Source: Brucella intermedia LMG 3301 (GTDB lineage Bacteria; Pseudomonadota; Alphaproteobacteria; Rhizobiales; Rhizobiaceae). From it: a DNA stretch of 64,000 nucleotides. Location of the stretch: contig NZ_ACQA01000001.1 of NCBI RefSeq assembly GCF_000182645.1, positions 496,001-560,000 on the forward strand, written 5' to 3'. Both the position numbers and the translations under genes were made by a program. How positions within the stretch are numbered: the stretch's first letter is position 1; each line of letters begins with the position of its first letter. The notes under the pieces were generated by a model, which saw only the letters and a program-made list of their open reading frames with translations, made no database searches and was not told where the DNA came from. Below, one piece after another: positions 27,912-36,548 of this stretch.

Positions 27912-28673
27912 ATGAGCGGAGAAGCAGGCGACAGGAACCTGCGGCTCGATCAGCTGCTGGTCGAACTCGGGCTGTTTGCAACGCGTTCGCGGGCGCGTGA
28001 TGCAATTCAGCGCGGCACGGTCAAGGTGGACGGCAAGCCAGTCACCAAGCCCGGCCAGACGGTTTTGCGTAACGCAAACATCGCCGTTGACGATCCGGCA
28101 AGCGCTTATGTCTCCCGCGCTGCCCTGAAGCTTATTGCAGCGCTCGACCATTTCGGCCTTGATGTGAAAGGGCGTACAGCACTCGACATTGGTGCTTCGA
28201 CAGGCGGCTTCACACAAGTCTTGCTGGAGCGTGGCGCGAACCACGTTCTCGCCATCGATGTGGGCCACGACCAGCTGCACGAGACGTTGCGCGCTGATCC
28301 TCGTGTCACCAACAAGGAAGGGCTCAACGCCCGTGCGCTGGAATTTTCCGATCTGGATGGACGCGAAATCGATTGCGTGGTTTCGGATGTGAGCTTCATC
28401 TCGCTGAAACTCGCCTTGCCTGCGGCATTGGCCTTTGCGCAAAAAGGTGCTATTTGCGCGCTTCTCGTAAAGCCGCAATTTGAAGCGGGCCGCGAGGCCA
28501 TCGGCAAGGGCGGCATTCTGCGCGACCCGAAAGATGGTGAACGCATTGCAGAAGAACTGAGATTGTGGCTGGAGACGCAAGCCGGCTGGCGCGCGCTCGG
28601 CCTTTGCCCGTCGCCCATTGAAGGCGGCGACGGCAATCGTGAATATCTCCTGGCAGGAAAGAAAGACCAATGA
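27912..28673 (+). CDS. tlyA: TlyA family rRNA 2'-O-methyltransferase
   Basis: A 253-residue protein with an N-terminal S4 RNA-binding domain (RLDQLLVELGLFATRSRARD, about residues 10-70) and an FtsJ-like methyltransferase domain with SAM motif DIGASTGGFTQVLLERGA near 94-111. The K-D-K-E set is represented by YVSRAALKL, SDVSFISL and LVKPQFEAG. Relatives methylate 16S/23S rRNA ribose (Mycobacterium C1409/C1920) and some are called hemolysin A. It overlaps the next gene by four bases (ATGA). Confidence 0.92.
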   Translation: MSGEAGDRNLRLDQLLVELGLFATRSRARDAIQRGTVKVDGKPVTKPGQTVLRNANIAVDDPASAYVSRAALKLIAALDHFGLDVKGRTALDIGASTGGFTQVLLERGANHVLAIDVGHDQLHETLRADPRVTNKEGLNARALEFSDLDGREIDCVVSDVSFISLKLALPAALAFAQKGAICALLVKPQFEAGREAIGKGGILRDPKDGERIAEELRLWLETQAGWRALGLCPSPIEGGDGNREYLLAGKKDQ

Positions 28674-29911
28674 CGACGCCAAGTACTGGGCAAATTACAA
28701 TCCGCTCGGTTGGTGCGGGCGGCGATGGCGTTGCCAACCTTCCCGACGGGCAGATTTACGTGCCTTTCACGCTGCCGGGCGAAGTGGCCAATGTCGCGCG
28801 CGACAAGAACCGCGCGACGGTTATGGCGCTTCTTGAAACATCGCCTGAGCGTCAGGCGCCTGCCTGCCGGCATTTCGAGGATTGCGGCGGCTGCGCCTTG
28901 CAGCATTGGCAGGATGAGCCCTATCGCCTGTGGAAGCGCGAACTGGTTGTTTCCGCGCTGAAGGGCAGGGGGATCGACACGGAAGTTGCGCCTCTCGTGG
29001 CTTGTCAGCCGCGCACACGGCGCCGCGCTGTTTTTGCGGCACGCAAGACGGAAAAGGGTGTGCTGCTTGGCTTCAATCGCCACTTGAGCCATGAAATCAT
29101 CGATATAGTCGAATGCGCTGTAACTGTTCCCGAAATCATTGCGCGGCTTGATGATCTGCGGGAAGTGGGAGCGTTGATTGCACCCGGTTCCAAGCCGTTC
29201 AAGCTGGCGGCGACCCTGACGGCGTCCGGCCTCGATCTCGCGGCGAGCGGCTGCGGCGTGCTGGATGACAGCCAGCGCCGCGCCTTGACCGCGCTTGTCA
29301 TGAAAAAGGGCTTTGCGCGTCTTTCGCACGAGGGTGAAATCATCGTCGAGCCGAAAAAGCCGCTCATTCATTTCGGCAAGGTGCCGGTTCCGGTGCCGCC
29401 CGGTTGCTTCCTGCAGGCAACGGAGGATGCCGAAGAGGCGATGGTGCAACTCGTGCTGGACCATGTCGGCAAGTCCAAGCGTGTCGCTGACCTGTTCTGC
29501 GGCGTCGGCACATTTGCGCTGCGGATTGCAGAAAAGAGCGCGGTTCATGCGGTCGAGAACGACGCGCTGGCCCTTGCCGCCCTTGATCGCGGCGTACGCC
29601 ATGTGCAGGGGCTGAAGCCCGTCTCGGTCGAGCGCCGCGACCTGTTCCGCCGTCCTTTGATGCCGAAGGAATTGCTGCCCTATAACGCCGTGGTTTTCGA
29701 TCCGCCGCGTGCAGGTGCGGAAGAACAGGCGCTTGAGCTGGCAAAATCGAAGGTGGAAAAGGTTGTCGCGGTTTCGTGCAATCCGGTGACGCTCGCCCGC
29801 GATCTCGCCATTCTGGTGAAGGGCGGCTATCGGGTTACGCGAGTCACGCCGATTGACCAGTTTCTCTGGTCGCCACATGTCGAAGCGGTGGCGACGCTGG
29901 TGAAGAAGTAG
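28670..29911 (+). CDS. Class I SAM-dependent RNA 5-methyluridine methyltransferase (TrmA/RlmC/RlmD type)
   Basis: A 413-residue protein. A short TRAM-like N-terminus is followed by the iron-sulphur site C-x5-CGGC-x2-Q (CRHFEDCGGCALQH near residues 64-77). A Rossmann methyltransferase domain has VADLFCGVGTFALRIAE, then VVFDPPRAGAEEQ, and the nucleophilic cysteine in AVSCNPVTLARD. It methylates C5 of a uridine in rRNA or tRNA; which one cannot be told from sequence. It is the last gene of the dxs-tlyA operon, and its stop at 29911 is one base from the convergent orphan gene. Confidence 0.9.
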   Translation: MTTPSTGQITIRSVGAGGDGVANLPDGQIYVPFTLPGEVANVARDKNRATVMALLETSPERQAPACRHFEDCGGCALQHWQDEPYRLWKRELVVSALKGRGIDTEVAPLVACQPRTRRRAVFAARKTEKGVLLGFNRHLSHEIIDIVECAVTVPEIIARLDDLREVGALIAPGSKPFKLAATLTASGLDLAASGCGVLDDSQRRALTALVMKKGFARLSHEGEIIVEPKKPLIHFGKVPVPVPPGCFLQATEDAEEAMVQLVLDHVGKSKRVADLFCGVGTFALRIAEKSAVHAVENDALALAALDRGVRHVQGLKPVSVERRDLFRRPLMPKELLPYNAVVFDPPRAGAEEQALELAKSKVEKVVAVSCNPVTLARDLAILVKGGYRVTRVTPIDQFLWSPHVEAVATLVKK

Positions 29912-29912
29912 T

Positions 29913-30755
29913 TTAATCCAAGGTACTTTCTCGATAAAAGCTATACATAGAAAAATCTGGTAAGAAAAATTCGGAATTTGAACTCAGATGGCAAGCTTTT
30001 TGGGGGGATTTTCTGTAAAAAGAGATCATATTATTTAGAAAGTTGCAATTTTTGGCATCGTGCATTCTTATGTGGTAATCTATATTTATAAATTTACCTT
30101 TCTGTGTGGTAAGAGGCAGAACGAGGCCGTCAAAGCTTCCAAATCCAGCTGCATTTGCTGAATATTCCAATGTTTTGAGAGATTTTGGCCAGTAGCGTTT
30201 AATTTCCTCAAGCGCTTTGACTTTGATCTCGGTTCCCCAAATCGTGGCACTGCCATTAACAATCCTCTCCCAGATTGGGTCACTATCTGGGCAAGGAACT
30301 CCTTGCCAATAGGAGTTTGTATGTTCCTCAAAGTCAGCGGTTAAGCTGCATTCACGGTCCATAATTTTTGTTAGCCAGTTGGCGTCAAGCCTGCTTGAGT
30401 TATGGGCATTAACTCCAACATCTGTGAGGTAATCATCTTTGAAATGTGCACCCCAAGTATTATCGATCCAAGTTCGGGCGACACTGTCGGGGTCATCAAA
30501 AACAAAAATCCCCGTTAAACGTGAAACTTGGTTTCGGTAGTTTTCTCTTCTTATTCTCTCTATCGCGATTTCACTTAGGAGGCGGTTGGGAAGCGAACTC
30601 GCCAGAAGATTTGCCATATTAAAAGACAGTAATGAGCAGCTTTCAGCTTCAGGCAACTGATCTGGAGTGCAATACCAACCGCGCACAACATTCCAGGCCA
30701 CCATTGGATTATCGAGATCCAAGTAGACAAAGCCTTCAAAGCATTCGTTGCTCAA
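29913..30755 (-). CDS. Orphan AT-rich gene, protein of unknown function
   Basis: A 280-residue soluble protein I cannot place with confidence. Notable segments: FEGFVYLDLDNPMVAWNVVR at the start, RRENYRNQVSRLTGIFVFDD near residues 69-88, WIDNTWGAHFKDDYLTDVGV near 97-116, and a C-terminal half with few motifs. No membrane helix or signal peptide. Composition is clearly AT-rich against its 60 percent GC neighbours. The start is TTG at 30755, directly after the racemase TAA, with a perfect GGAGGT seven bases away inside the racemase's last codons. The gene fills exactly the space between two convergent host genes, which suggests insertion. The RLTGxFxFDD-type strand is distantly like ADP-ribosyltransferase-fold DUF families, but this is a guess. 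Confidence 0.78.
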   Translation of the reverse strand: MSNECFEGFVYLDLDNPMVAWNVVRGWYCTPDQLPEAESCSLLSFNMANLLASSLPNRLLSEIAIERIRRENYRNQVSRLTGIFVFDDPDSVARTWIDNTWGAHFKDDYLTDVGVNAHNSSRLDANWLTKIMDRECSLTADFEEHTNSYWQGVPCPDSDPIWERIVNGSATIWGTEIKVKALEEIKRYWPKSLKTLEYSANAAGFGSFDGLVLPLTTQKGKFINIDYHIRMHDAKNCNFLNNMISFYRKSPQKACHLSSNSEFFLPDFSMYSFYRESTLD

Positions 30756-31454
30756 TTATTCGACCTCCAAAGCCCAATCAACCGCCGCTTCGGCATGCAA
30801 TCGTGTCGTGTCGAATACCGGCACGGAGCTGTCCTGCTGGCCGATGAGCAGCATGATTTCGGTGCAGCCGAGAATGATGGCTTCCGCCCCGCGCCGAACC
30901 AGACGATTGATGACAGCGCGGTATTTTTCGCGTGACGCATCGCGCACTTCGCCAACCACCAGCTCCTGATAGATGATGTCGTGCACGGTCTTGCGGTCGG
31001 CATCGTCGGGCGTTAGCACCTCAAGCCCATGTTTGGCCGCAAGACGGCCCTTATAGAAATCCTGTTCCATCGTGAAGGCGGTGCCGAGGAGCCCGACTTT
31101 TGAGAGGCCTGCAGCCTTGATCTTTTCCGCCGTGGGGTCCGCGATATGCACAAGGGGGATCGATGTGGCGCTTTCGATGTCGTCAGCCATCTTGTGCATG
31201 GTGTTGGTGCAGATCAGGATGAAGTCAGCCCCGCCCCGTTCAAGGTTCTGCGCGGCCTCGATCATGAGCGCGGTCAGCTCATCCCATCGGCCTTCATGCT
31301 GGAGGCGCTCGATTTCACCGAAATCCATGGACCACATCAGGCTTTTGGCGGAGTGCGTTCCGCCAAGCCGTGCGCGGATTTCCTGATTGATGATCCGATA
31401 ATATTCCTGCGAGCTTTCCCAACTCATTCCGCCTATCAGACCGATGGTCTTCAT
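30756..31454 (-). CDS. Aspartate/glutamate racemase family protein
   Basis: A 232-residue protein of the YgeA/aspartate racemase type. It opens MKTIGLIGGMSWESSQEYYR. The catalytic cysteines are in ILICTNTMHKMAD (residues ~80-92) and IILGCTEIMLLI (~194-205). Such enzymes invert the alpha carbon of amino acids without cofactor. I start at the ATG at 31454; upstream in-frame sequence back to 31580 overlaps the next gene and is not family-like. The last codons contain the ribosome site used by the orphan gene at 30755. Confidence 0.88.
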   Translation of the reverse strand: MKTIGLIGGMSWESSQEYYRIINQEIRARLGGTHSAKSLMWSMDFGEIERLQHEGRWDELTALMIEAAQNLERGGADFILICTNTMHKMADDIESATSIPLVHIADPTAEKIKAAGLSKVGLLGTAFTMEQDFYKGRLAAKHGLEVLTPDDADRKTVHDIIYQELVVGEVRDASREKYRAVINRLVRRGAEAIILGCTEIMLLIGQQDSSVPVFDTTRLHAEAAVDWALEVE

Positions 31455-31477
31455 CAACCTCTCCCGGATAAGATTAA

Positions 31478-31495
31478 GGGCGGATCGCTCCGCCC
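31478..31495 (-). terminator. Hairpin downstream of the LOG-family gene
   Basis: A perfect seven-base stem GGGCGGA/TCCGCCC with loop TCGC, followed leftwards by TTAATCTTAT. It is a moderate terminator between the LOG gene and the racemase gene. Confidence 0.6.
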
Positions 31496-31533
31496 CTGCC
31501 GTATGCTCATATGTTCTGGTGAAAGCCGCCGCG

Positions 31534-32136
31534 TCACATCTTTTCGATGATCTTCTGGTCGCCTTCATATGCCTTGCCATTGGCGGCGATGATGGCGGGA
31601 ACGATATCTTCCGCCTTGTCGATGACCAGCGGTTTCACCTGATGCGCGGTGTGCAGAAAGCCTTCCGCCATCATATGCTCAAGTAGCGAGAGCATCGGCT
31701 GCCAGAAATTGTTGATGTTTGCGAAAACCATCGGCTTGCGATGCTTGCCAAGCTGCGCCCAGGTCATCATTTCCACGATTTCCTCAACCGTGCCGATGCC
31801 GCCGGGCAGCGTGACGAATGCGTCCGATTTCTGGAACATGAGATGCTTGCGCTCGTGCATGTCGCCGACGACGATAAGTTCGGTCAGCTGTTCGGCCTTT
31901 TCAAGGCTTGCTTCCTTGTCGAGCAGGAAGGTCGGGATGATGCCGGTAACCTCGCCGCCAGCTTCCATCACGCCTTGCGCAACCGCGCCCATGATGCCGC
32001 GCGTGCCGCCGCCATAAACAAGGCGCAGACCGTGTTCGGCAATGGACCGGCCAAGCGCAACGCCCGCATCGCGATAGATGGGATTCAGGCCCGTAGACGA
32101 GCCGCAATAAACACAGATGGATCGAATCTCAGACAT
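31534..32136 (-). CDS. LOG family protein (TIGR00730; nucleotide 5'-monophosphate phosphoribohydrolase)
   Basis: A 200-residue Rossmann-fold protein. It begins IRSICVYCGSSTG and has LVYGGGTRGIMGAVAQG near residues 38-54 and the diagnostic LPGGIGTVEEIVE near 109-121, with HERKHLMF in between. LOG proteins release free bases from cytokinin nucleotides or from AMP; in bacteria AMP/GMP nucleosidase activity is common. It is divergent from the lysozyme-inhibitor gene and separated from the racemase gene by a hairpin. Confidence 0.92.
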   Translation of the reverse strand: MSEIRSICVYCGSSTGLNPIYRDAGVALGRSIAEHGLRLVYGGGTRGIMGAVAQGVMEAGGEVTGIIPTFLLDKEASLEKAEQLTELIVVGDMHERKHLMFQKSDAFVTLPGGIGTVEEIVEMMTWAQLGKHRKPMVFANINNFWQPMLSLLEHMMAEGFLHTAHQVKPLVIDKAEDIVPAIIAANGKAYEGDQKIIEKM

Positions 32137-32288
32137 GATTTCTTGTGCTCTTTTGGTCTTTCAGCGTCAAGCGCCTCCGGTTTCATTTTGCGGAGAAGAT
32201 TAGCGGCGGGCGGCGGTCGCGGTTGGACATTTGTGGAGATTGTTATATCTCAATCGGTATGTGTTTCAGATCGGGAAGTGGATTGGAT

Positions 32289-32636
32289 ATGAAGAACTGG
32301 GTTGTGTTTCTCGGGCTCATCTTTGCCGCGTCATCCGCGTCGGCGGGCGAAATCAATATCAAGCTGCCGGACGACACCGAAGTGACGACCAACTCCGTTC
32401 TCTACAAATGCGGCGAGAAAAATGTCTCGGTAACCTACTACAACGCCGGTGATATTTCGCTTGCGGAACTGGAGCTGGAAGACGAAACCGTCATCGCCTC
32501 CAATGTCATCTCCGGCTCTGGAGCCAAATATGCCGGCGGCGTTTACATCTGGTGGACCAAGGGCGAAACGGCCGATCTTTATAACCTTATGGACGATCCG
32601 GACCAGTCGAAGCCGACAAACTGTGTAGAACAATAA
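32289..32636 (+). CDS. Periplasmic C-type lysozyme inhibitor (MliC/PliC family)
   Basis: A 115-residue exported protein with signal peptide MKNWVVFLGLIFAASSASA (cleavage ASA-GE). The mature domain has the MliC-type sequence VLYKCGEKNVSVTYYNAGD, a SLAELELEDE strand and the second cysteine near the end (PTNCVEQ); YKCG and the late Cys would form the family's disulphide. Relatives bind and block c-type lysozymes. No lipobox, so it fits the periplasmic (PliC) rather than the lipoprotein form; a Brucella homologue of this type has been studied. The ATG at 32289 is chosen by the signal peptide. Confidence 0.82.
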   Translation: MKNWVVFLGLIFAASSASAGEINIKLPDDTEVTTNSVLYKCGEKNVSVTYYNAGDISLAELELEDETVIASNVISGSGAKYAGGVYIWWTKGETADLYNLMDDPDQSKPTNCVEQ

Positions 32637-32750
32637 CCCTGCTAATAAAAAGCCTCGTACCTTTTGCTGTTTCGGTGCAGATTTCTTGTGGGGGGAAGCC
32701 AAAAGCTATAAACCCGTCATTAAAGTCTCTGGCGTGGGTTTCGAAACGAA

Positions 32751-34040
32751 ATGCAAAAGAACAGTTTAGGATTGCTCGGTATCGGGTTCGTCGCGATCGT
32801 CGTCGGGCTCGGCCTTTATTGGAATGCGACACGATCTCGCGTTGAGGCACCGCAGTCCGATGTCGCCGCGCCAGCATCGAACAATGCGCCAGCCCAGCCC
32901 CAGGCGGCGCCGTCCGAGACAAAAGCACCAGAAGCGCAGGGATCCGCGGCGACGAAGCCCGCGAGCGAGGCCGCGACAGGCGATGCGAAGCCTCAGGCCA
33001 CGCCGACCCAAGAACCTGCCGCGCAGGCACATGCCGCTTCCCCACAACAGCAGAACAACACGCCGATTTTCGATCTCCTGCGGGTCGAGCCAGATGGTTC
33101 GGTGGTGATCGCAGGCAAGGCGCTTCCCAATGCCGATGTCGAAGTCGTGGCAGGCGCGACTGTTGTGGGTAAGGCCAAGGTGGGACCCAATGGCGATTTC
33201 GCCATCGTTCTGGATGAGCCCTTGAAGGCGGGAGACCATCAGTTGGTCCTGCGTTCGACCGGCGCAGACAACAATGTCGCCACCTCCGCGCAGACTGCCA
33301 TCGTATCGGTGCCTGAAACCAGGTCGGGGCAGGTGCTGGCGCTGGTTGAGGAGCCGGGGCAGGCGAGCCGCCTGATTACGAAGCCGGAAACGGCGCCCAA
33401 GCCGCAGGACAATACGGAGGCCGCTCCCGAAGCTGCCTCCAAGGCCGACAAGCCGGCAGCCAAGCCCGCGCAGGCTTTGCCGATTGCAATCGAGGCGGTG
33501 GAGATCGAAGGCCAGTCGGTTTTCGTGGCAGGCAAGGCCAATGGCGGCAATCGCGTCATCGTCCACGCCAACGATACATTGCTTGGCGCAAGCCTCATTT
33601 CGCCGGATGGCCGTTTCCTTGTGCAGAGCAAACAGCCGCTCAGTGTCGGTGACTATATCATTCGCGCCGACCTGCTCGACAACGCCAACCGCGTTCTGGC
33701 GACGGCACGAGTTCCGTTCCGCCGCGAAGCTGGCGAGAATATCTCCGCAGTTGCTTCCGATACGGAAGGCCAGACGACCACGCCTTCGGAAGTGCATGGT
33801 GAAGCTGCGGCTCCCCTGCAGAAAGTGGAAGGCTCCGTCATCATCCGGCGCGGAGATAATCTCTGGACGATATCCAAGCGCACCTATGGTAAAGGCACGC
33901 GATACACGACTATCTATCTCGCCAATCGCGACCAGATCCGCAATCCGGACCTGATCTGGCCAGGGCAGGTCTTCAATATGCCGAAGGAACCTTTGGGTGA
34001 GGATGAGGTGAAGCGCCAGTTGGAAGATCACGCCAACTGA
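32751..34040 (+). CDS. LysM domain protein, membrane-anchored
   Basis: A 429-residue protein: one N-terminal transmembrane helix (LGLLGIGFVAIVVGLGLYW), then about 75 residues rich in Ala, Pro, Gln and Lys that should form an extended periplasmic spacer. Two beta-sandwich-like repeats follow, which begin VEPDGSVVIAGKALPNADVE (~110) and VEIEGQSVFVAGKANGGNRV (~248). A C-terminal LysM domain, SVIIRRGDNLWTISKRTYGK then IYLANRDQI, occupies ~365-415 and should bind peptidoglycan. This architecture is common in Hyphomicrobiales; a role in envelope maintenance is inferred. Confidence 0.88.
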   Translation: MQKNSLGLLGIGFVAIVVGLGLYWNATRSRVEAPQSDVAAPASNNAPAQPQAAPSETKAPEAQGSAATKPASEAATGDAKPQATPTQEPAAQAHAASPQQQNNTPIFDLLRVEPDGSVVIAGKALPNADVEVVAGATVVGKAKVGPNGDFAIVLDEPLKAGDHQLVLRSTGADNNVATSAQTAIVSVPETRSGQVLALVEEPGQASRLITKPETAPKPQDNTEAAPEAASKADKPAAKPAQALPIAIEAVEIEGQSVFVAGKANGGNRVIVHANDTLLGASLISPDGRFLVQSKQPLSVGDYIIRADLLDNANRVLATARVPFRREAGENISAVASDTEGQTTTPSEVHGEAAAPLQKVEGSVIIRRGDNLWTISKRTYGKGTRYTTIYLANRDQIRNPDLIWPGQVFNMPKEPLGEDEVKRQLEDHAN

Positions 34041-34150
34041 CCATGGTTTTCAAACCGGTTTCGGCGGGGGCGGTGGTCACGATAGTGTGTTTTCATATTG
34101 CCGCGCTTTTGGAGAAAGAACGCCTCGAAAACTTGAAGTCTGGAGCATAA

Positions 34151-34171
34151 TCGTATATCGTCGATATACGA
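34151..34171. promoter_or_regulatory. Perfect palindrome, probable ArsR-type operator
   Basis: TCGTATATCG and CGATATACGA are exact inverted repeats around a single base. The right arm's last base is the A of the ATG at 34171, so a bound regulator would sit over the start codon. This suits autoregulation by the ArsR-family product. Confidence 0.75.
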
Positions 34172-34515
34172 TGAAGATAATTCTCGACAAGAATTCAGCT
34201 GAGGCTGTTTCCGATCTCGCGGAGATCGGGATTGACGATGAAGCCGCGGCGCGCATTTGCGCGGCGCTCGGCCATCCTGTCCGTATTCGCATTATCCGGC
34301 AGTTGATGATGGAGGATGCCTGCTGCTGCAAGGATATTGTCGGCAAGCTCGACCTTGCTCAATCGACGGTCTCCCAGCACCTCAAGGTTCTCGTGCAGGC
34401 CGGTCTTATCGATTATCGGCCTGAGCGCCAGTCGTCGCGTTACAGCGTCAACTGGCAGCAAATGAACGCTGTCCGCACGCATTTTGCTTCGTTCAAAGGC
34501 GCATGCTGCGGCTAG
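34171..34515 (+). CDS. ArsR/SmtB family transcriptional regulator
   Basis: A 114-residue winged-helix protein. ALGHPVRIRIIRQLMMED then CCCKDIVGKLDLAQSTVSQH is the ArsR helix-turn-helix block, with three neighbouring cysteines (DACCCKDI) at residues ~50-52 like the alpha3 metal site of arsenite sensors, and CCG as the last residues. It probably senses a thiophilic metal or metalloid and releases the operator at 34151-34171. The ATG at 34171 is set by the operator overlap. The ABC exporter gene 121 bases downstream could be a target, separated by a repeat. Confidence 0.88.
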   Translation: MKIILDKNSAEAVSDLAEIGIDDEAAARICAALGHPVRIRIIRQLMMEDACCCKDIVGKLDLAQSTVSQHLKVLVQAGLIDYRPERQSSRYSVNWQQMNAVRTHFASFKGACCG

Positions 34516-34525
34516 AACCTATCCC

Positions 34526-34612
34526 GAGAAGCGGGAGCCGGTTTTCGGAAAAGATGTGTCAAACAAACAGATAAAGCGATGACGGAGTTCATCTCGTACG
34601 AAATCGCTTGAG
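34526..34612. repeat. Dispersed intergenic repeat
   Basis: CCCGAGAAGCGGGAGCCGG followed by TTTTCGGAAAAGATG, then ACAGATAAAGCGATGACGG. This is a longer variant of the AAAAGTG...CGGTTTTCGG family, between the ArsR gene and the ABC exporter gene. Confidence 0.65.
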
Positions 34613-34636
34613 CCCACCGACTTGAAAGAACGCACC

Positions 34637-36523
34637 ATGAGTTCCCCCAAAACGGTTTCCGCCGATTCCGGCGAGACGTTCAAGACATTGCGAAATCTCT
34701 GGCCCTATATGTGGCCGTCCGACAGGCCGGATCTGCGCATGCGCGTCGTCTGGGCCACGTTCTATCTGGTGATTTCCAAGATCGTGCTCATCCTCGTCCC
34801 CTATTTCTTCAAATGGGTGACGAATGCCTTGACCGGCCAGTTGAACCCGCCGGATTATATTCCGCTGTTTCTGGTCGGTGCGGTGATGCTGGTGCTGGCT
34901 TATAACGGCGCCAAGATCATACAGGCCGGTCTCAACCAGCTTCGCGACGCCTTGTTTGCGAGCGTCGGCCAATATGCGGTGCGCCAGCTGGCCTATAAGA
35001 CCTTTGTGCACATGCACCAGCTGTCTCTGCGTTTCCATCTGGAAAGACGCACGGGCGGGCTTTCGCGCGTCATTGAGCGCGGCACCAAGGGGATTGAAAC
35101 GATTGTCCGCTTCACCATCCTCAACACGCTGCCTACCATTCTGGAATTTGCGCTGACGGCGGTTATTTTCGCCTTCGCCTACGGCATTTCCTATCTCCTT
35201 GTCGTTGCCGCAACGGTCTGGCTTTATACCTGGTTTACGATCAAGGCGAGCGACTGGCGCATCAGTATCCGCCGGGAAATGAACGATTCCGATACGGAGG
35301 CCAACACCAAGGCGATCGACTCGCTTCTCAATTTCGAAACAGTCAAATATTTCGGCAACGAGAACATGGAAGCCAAGCGCTTCGATGCTTCGATGGCGCG
35401 TTATGAAAAGGCGGCTACCCAGACCTGGACCTCGCTTGGCTGGCTGAACTTCGGCCAGGCCGTGATCTTCGGTGTCGGCATGGCAATTGTCATGGTCATG
35501 TCCGCTCTGGAAGTCCGTGCCGGAACGCAGTCCATCGGCGACTTCGTTTTCATCAATGCCATGCTGATGCAACTGTCCATTCCGCTCAACTTCATCGGCT
35601 TTATCTATCGTGAAATCCGTCAGGGCCTCACCGATATCGAGCAGATGTTCGACCTTCTCGATGTGAAGCAGGAAGTCGTCGACAAACCCGGTGCGCCAGC
35701 ATTGAAGATCGACAAGGGCGCGATCCGCTTTGAAGACGTGCATTTCGCCTATGATGCGAACCGCCCGATCCTAAAGGGGATCAGTTTTGAAGTTCCGGCA
35801 GGAAAGACGGTCGCGATTGTCGGGCCGTCGGGTGCGGGCAAATCCACGATCTCGCGGCTTCTGTTCCGCTTCTACGATGTGCAGTCAGGAACGGTTTCCA
35901 TCGACGGGCAGGATGTCCGTGATGTCGCGCAGGAAAGCCTGCGCAAGGCCATCGGCATGGTGCCGCAGGATACCGTGCTGTTCAACGATACGATAGCCTA
36001 TAACATCCGCTATGGCCGCCCCGATGCAACGAATGAAGAGGTGGAAAAGGCGGCAGAACTCGCGCAGATTTCCAGCTTCATCAAGCATTTGCCGGAGGGC
36101 TATAAGTCGATGGTCGGTGAACGCGGCCTCAAGCTTTCGGGCGGTGAGAAACAGCGTGTCGCCATTGCCCGCACGATCCTGAAGGCTCCGCCCATCCTCA
36201 TCCTCGATGAGGCGACTTCGGCACTCGATACGGCAACCGAACAGGAAATCCAGTCCGCGCTCGACATTGTCAGCCGGGGGCGCACCACGCTTGTCATCGC
36301 GCATCGCCTGTCGACCGTTATCGGCGCTGATGAAATCATCGTCCTGAAGGATGGCCTGATCGCCGAAAGAGGCACGCATCGCATGCTGCTCAAGCACAAG
36401 GGGCTTTATGCTTCCATGTGGGCTCGCCAGCGCGAGGCCGATGAGGCGGAAGAACGTCTGCGCCAGGTGCGGCAAAGCGACGAACTGGGCGTCGTTACGC
36501 GCGGTGTCCCGGCGGCGGAATAG
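34637..36523 (+). CDS. ABC exporter of the Atm1/HMT1 type
   Basis: A 628-residue half-transporter. Six transmembrane helices lie in residues ~30-330. The nucleotide-binding domain is at ~365-600, with Walker [10 protein letters not shown] near 396, signature LSGGEKQRVAIART near 500 and Walker B ILILDEATSALD near 518. The segment FHLERRTGGLSRVIERGTKG and the NFETVKYFGNE helix are typical of Atm1 relatives, which export glutathione polysulphides or glutathione-metal conjugates. The ATG at 34637 is preferred to TTG at 34622. Proximity to an ArsR regulator hints at a metal-detoxification link, but they need not share a transcript. Confidence 0.9.
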   Translation: MSSPKTVSADSGETFKTLRNLWPYMWPSDRPDLRMRVVWATFYLVISKIVLILVPYFFKWVTNALTGQLNPPDYIPLFLVGAVMLVLAYNGAKIIQAGLNQLRDALFASVGQYAVRQLAYKTFVHMHQLSLRFHLERRTGGLSRVIERGTKGIETIVRFTILNTLPTILEFALTAVIFAFAYGISYLLVVAATVWLYTWFTIKASDWRISIRREMNDSDTEANTKAIDSLLNFETVKYFGNENMEAKRFDASMARYEKAATQTWTSLGWLNFGQAVIFGVGMAIVMVMSALEVRAGTQSIGDFVFINAMLMQLSIPLNFIGFIYREIRQGLTDIEQMFDLLDVKQEVVDKPGAPALKIDKGAIRFEDVHFAYDANRPILKGISFEVPAGKTVAIVGPSGAGKSTISRLLFRFYDVQSGTVSIDGQDVRDVAQESLRKAIGMVPQDTVLFNDTIAYNIRYGRPDATNEEVEKAAELAQISSFIKHLPEGYKSMVGERGLKLSGGEKQRVAIARTILKAPPILILDEATSALDTATEQEIQSALDIVSRGRTTLVIAHRLSTVIGADEIIVLKDGLIAERGTHRMLLKHKGLYASMWARQREADEAEERLRQVRQSDELGVVTRGVPAAE

Positions 36524-36548
36524 TCGGTTCGCGGGGTCGCTCGGTATA

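Noticed and set aside
26355..28682. A 775-codon open frame antisense to dxs and tlyA
   Set aside because: It mirrors two well-supported enzymes on the other strand and its translation is low-complexity and without family signatures; such long antisense frames are expected in GC-rich DNA.
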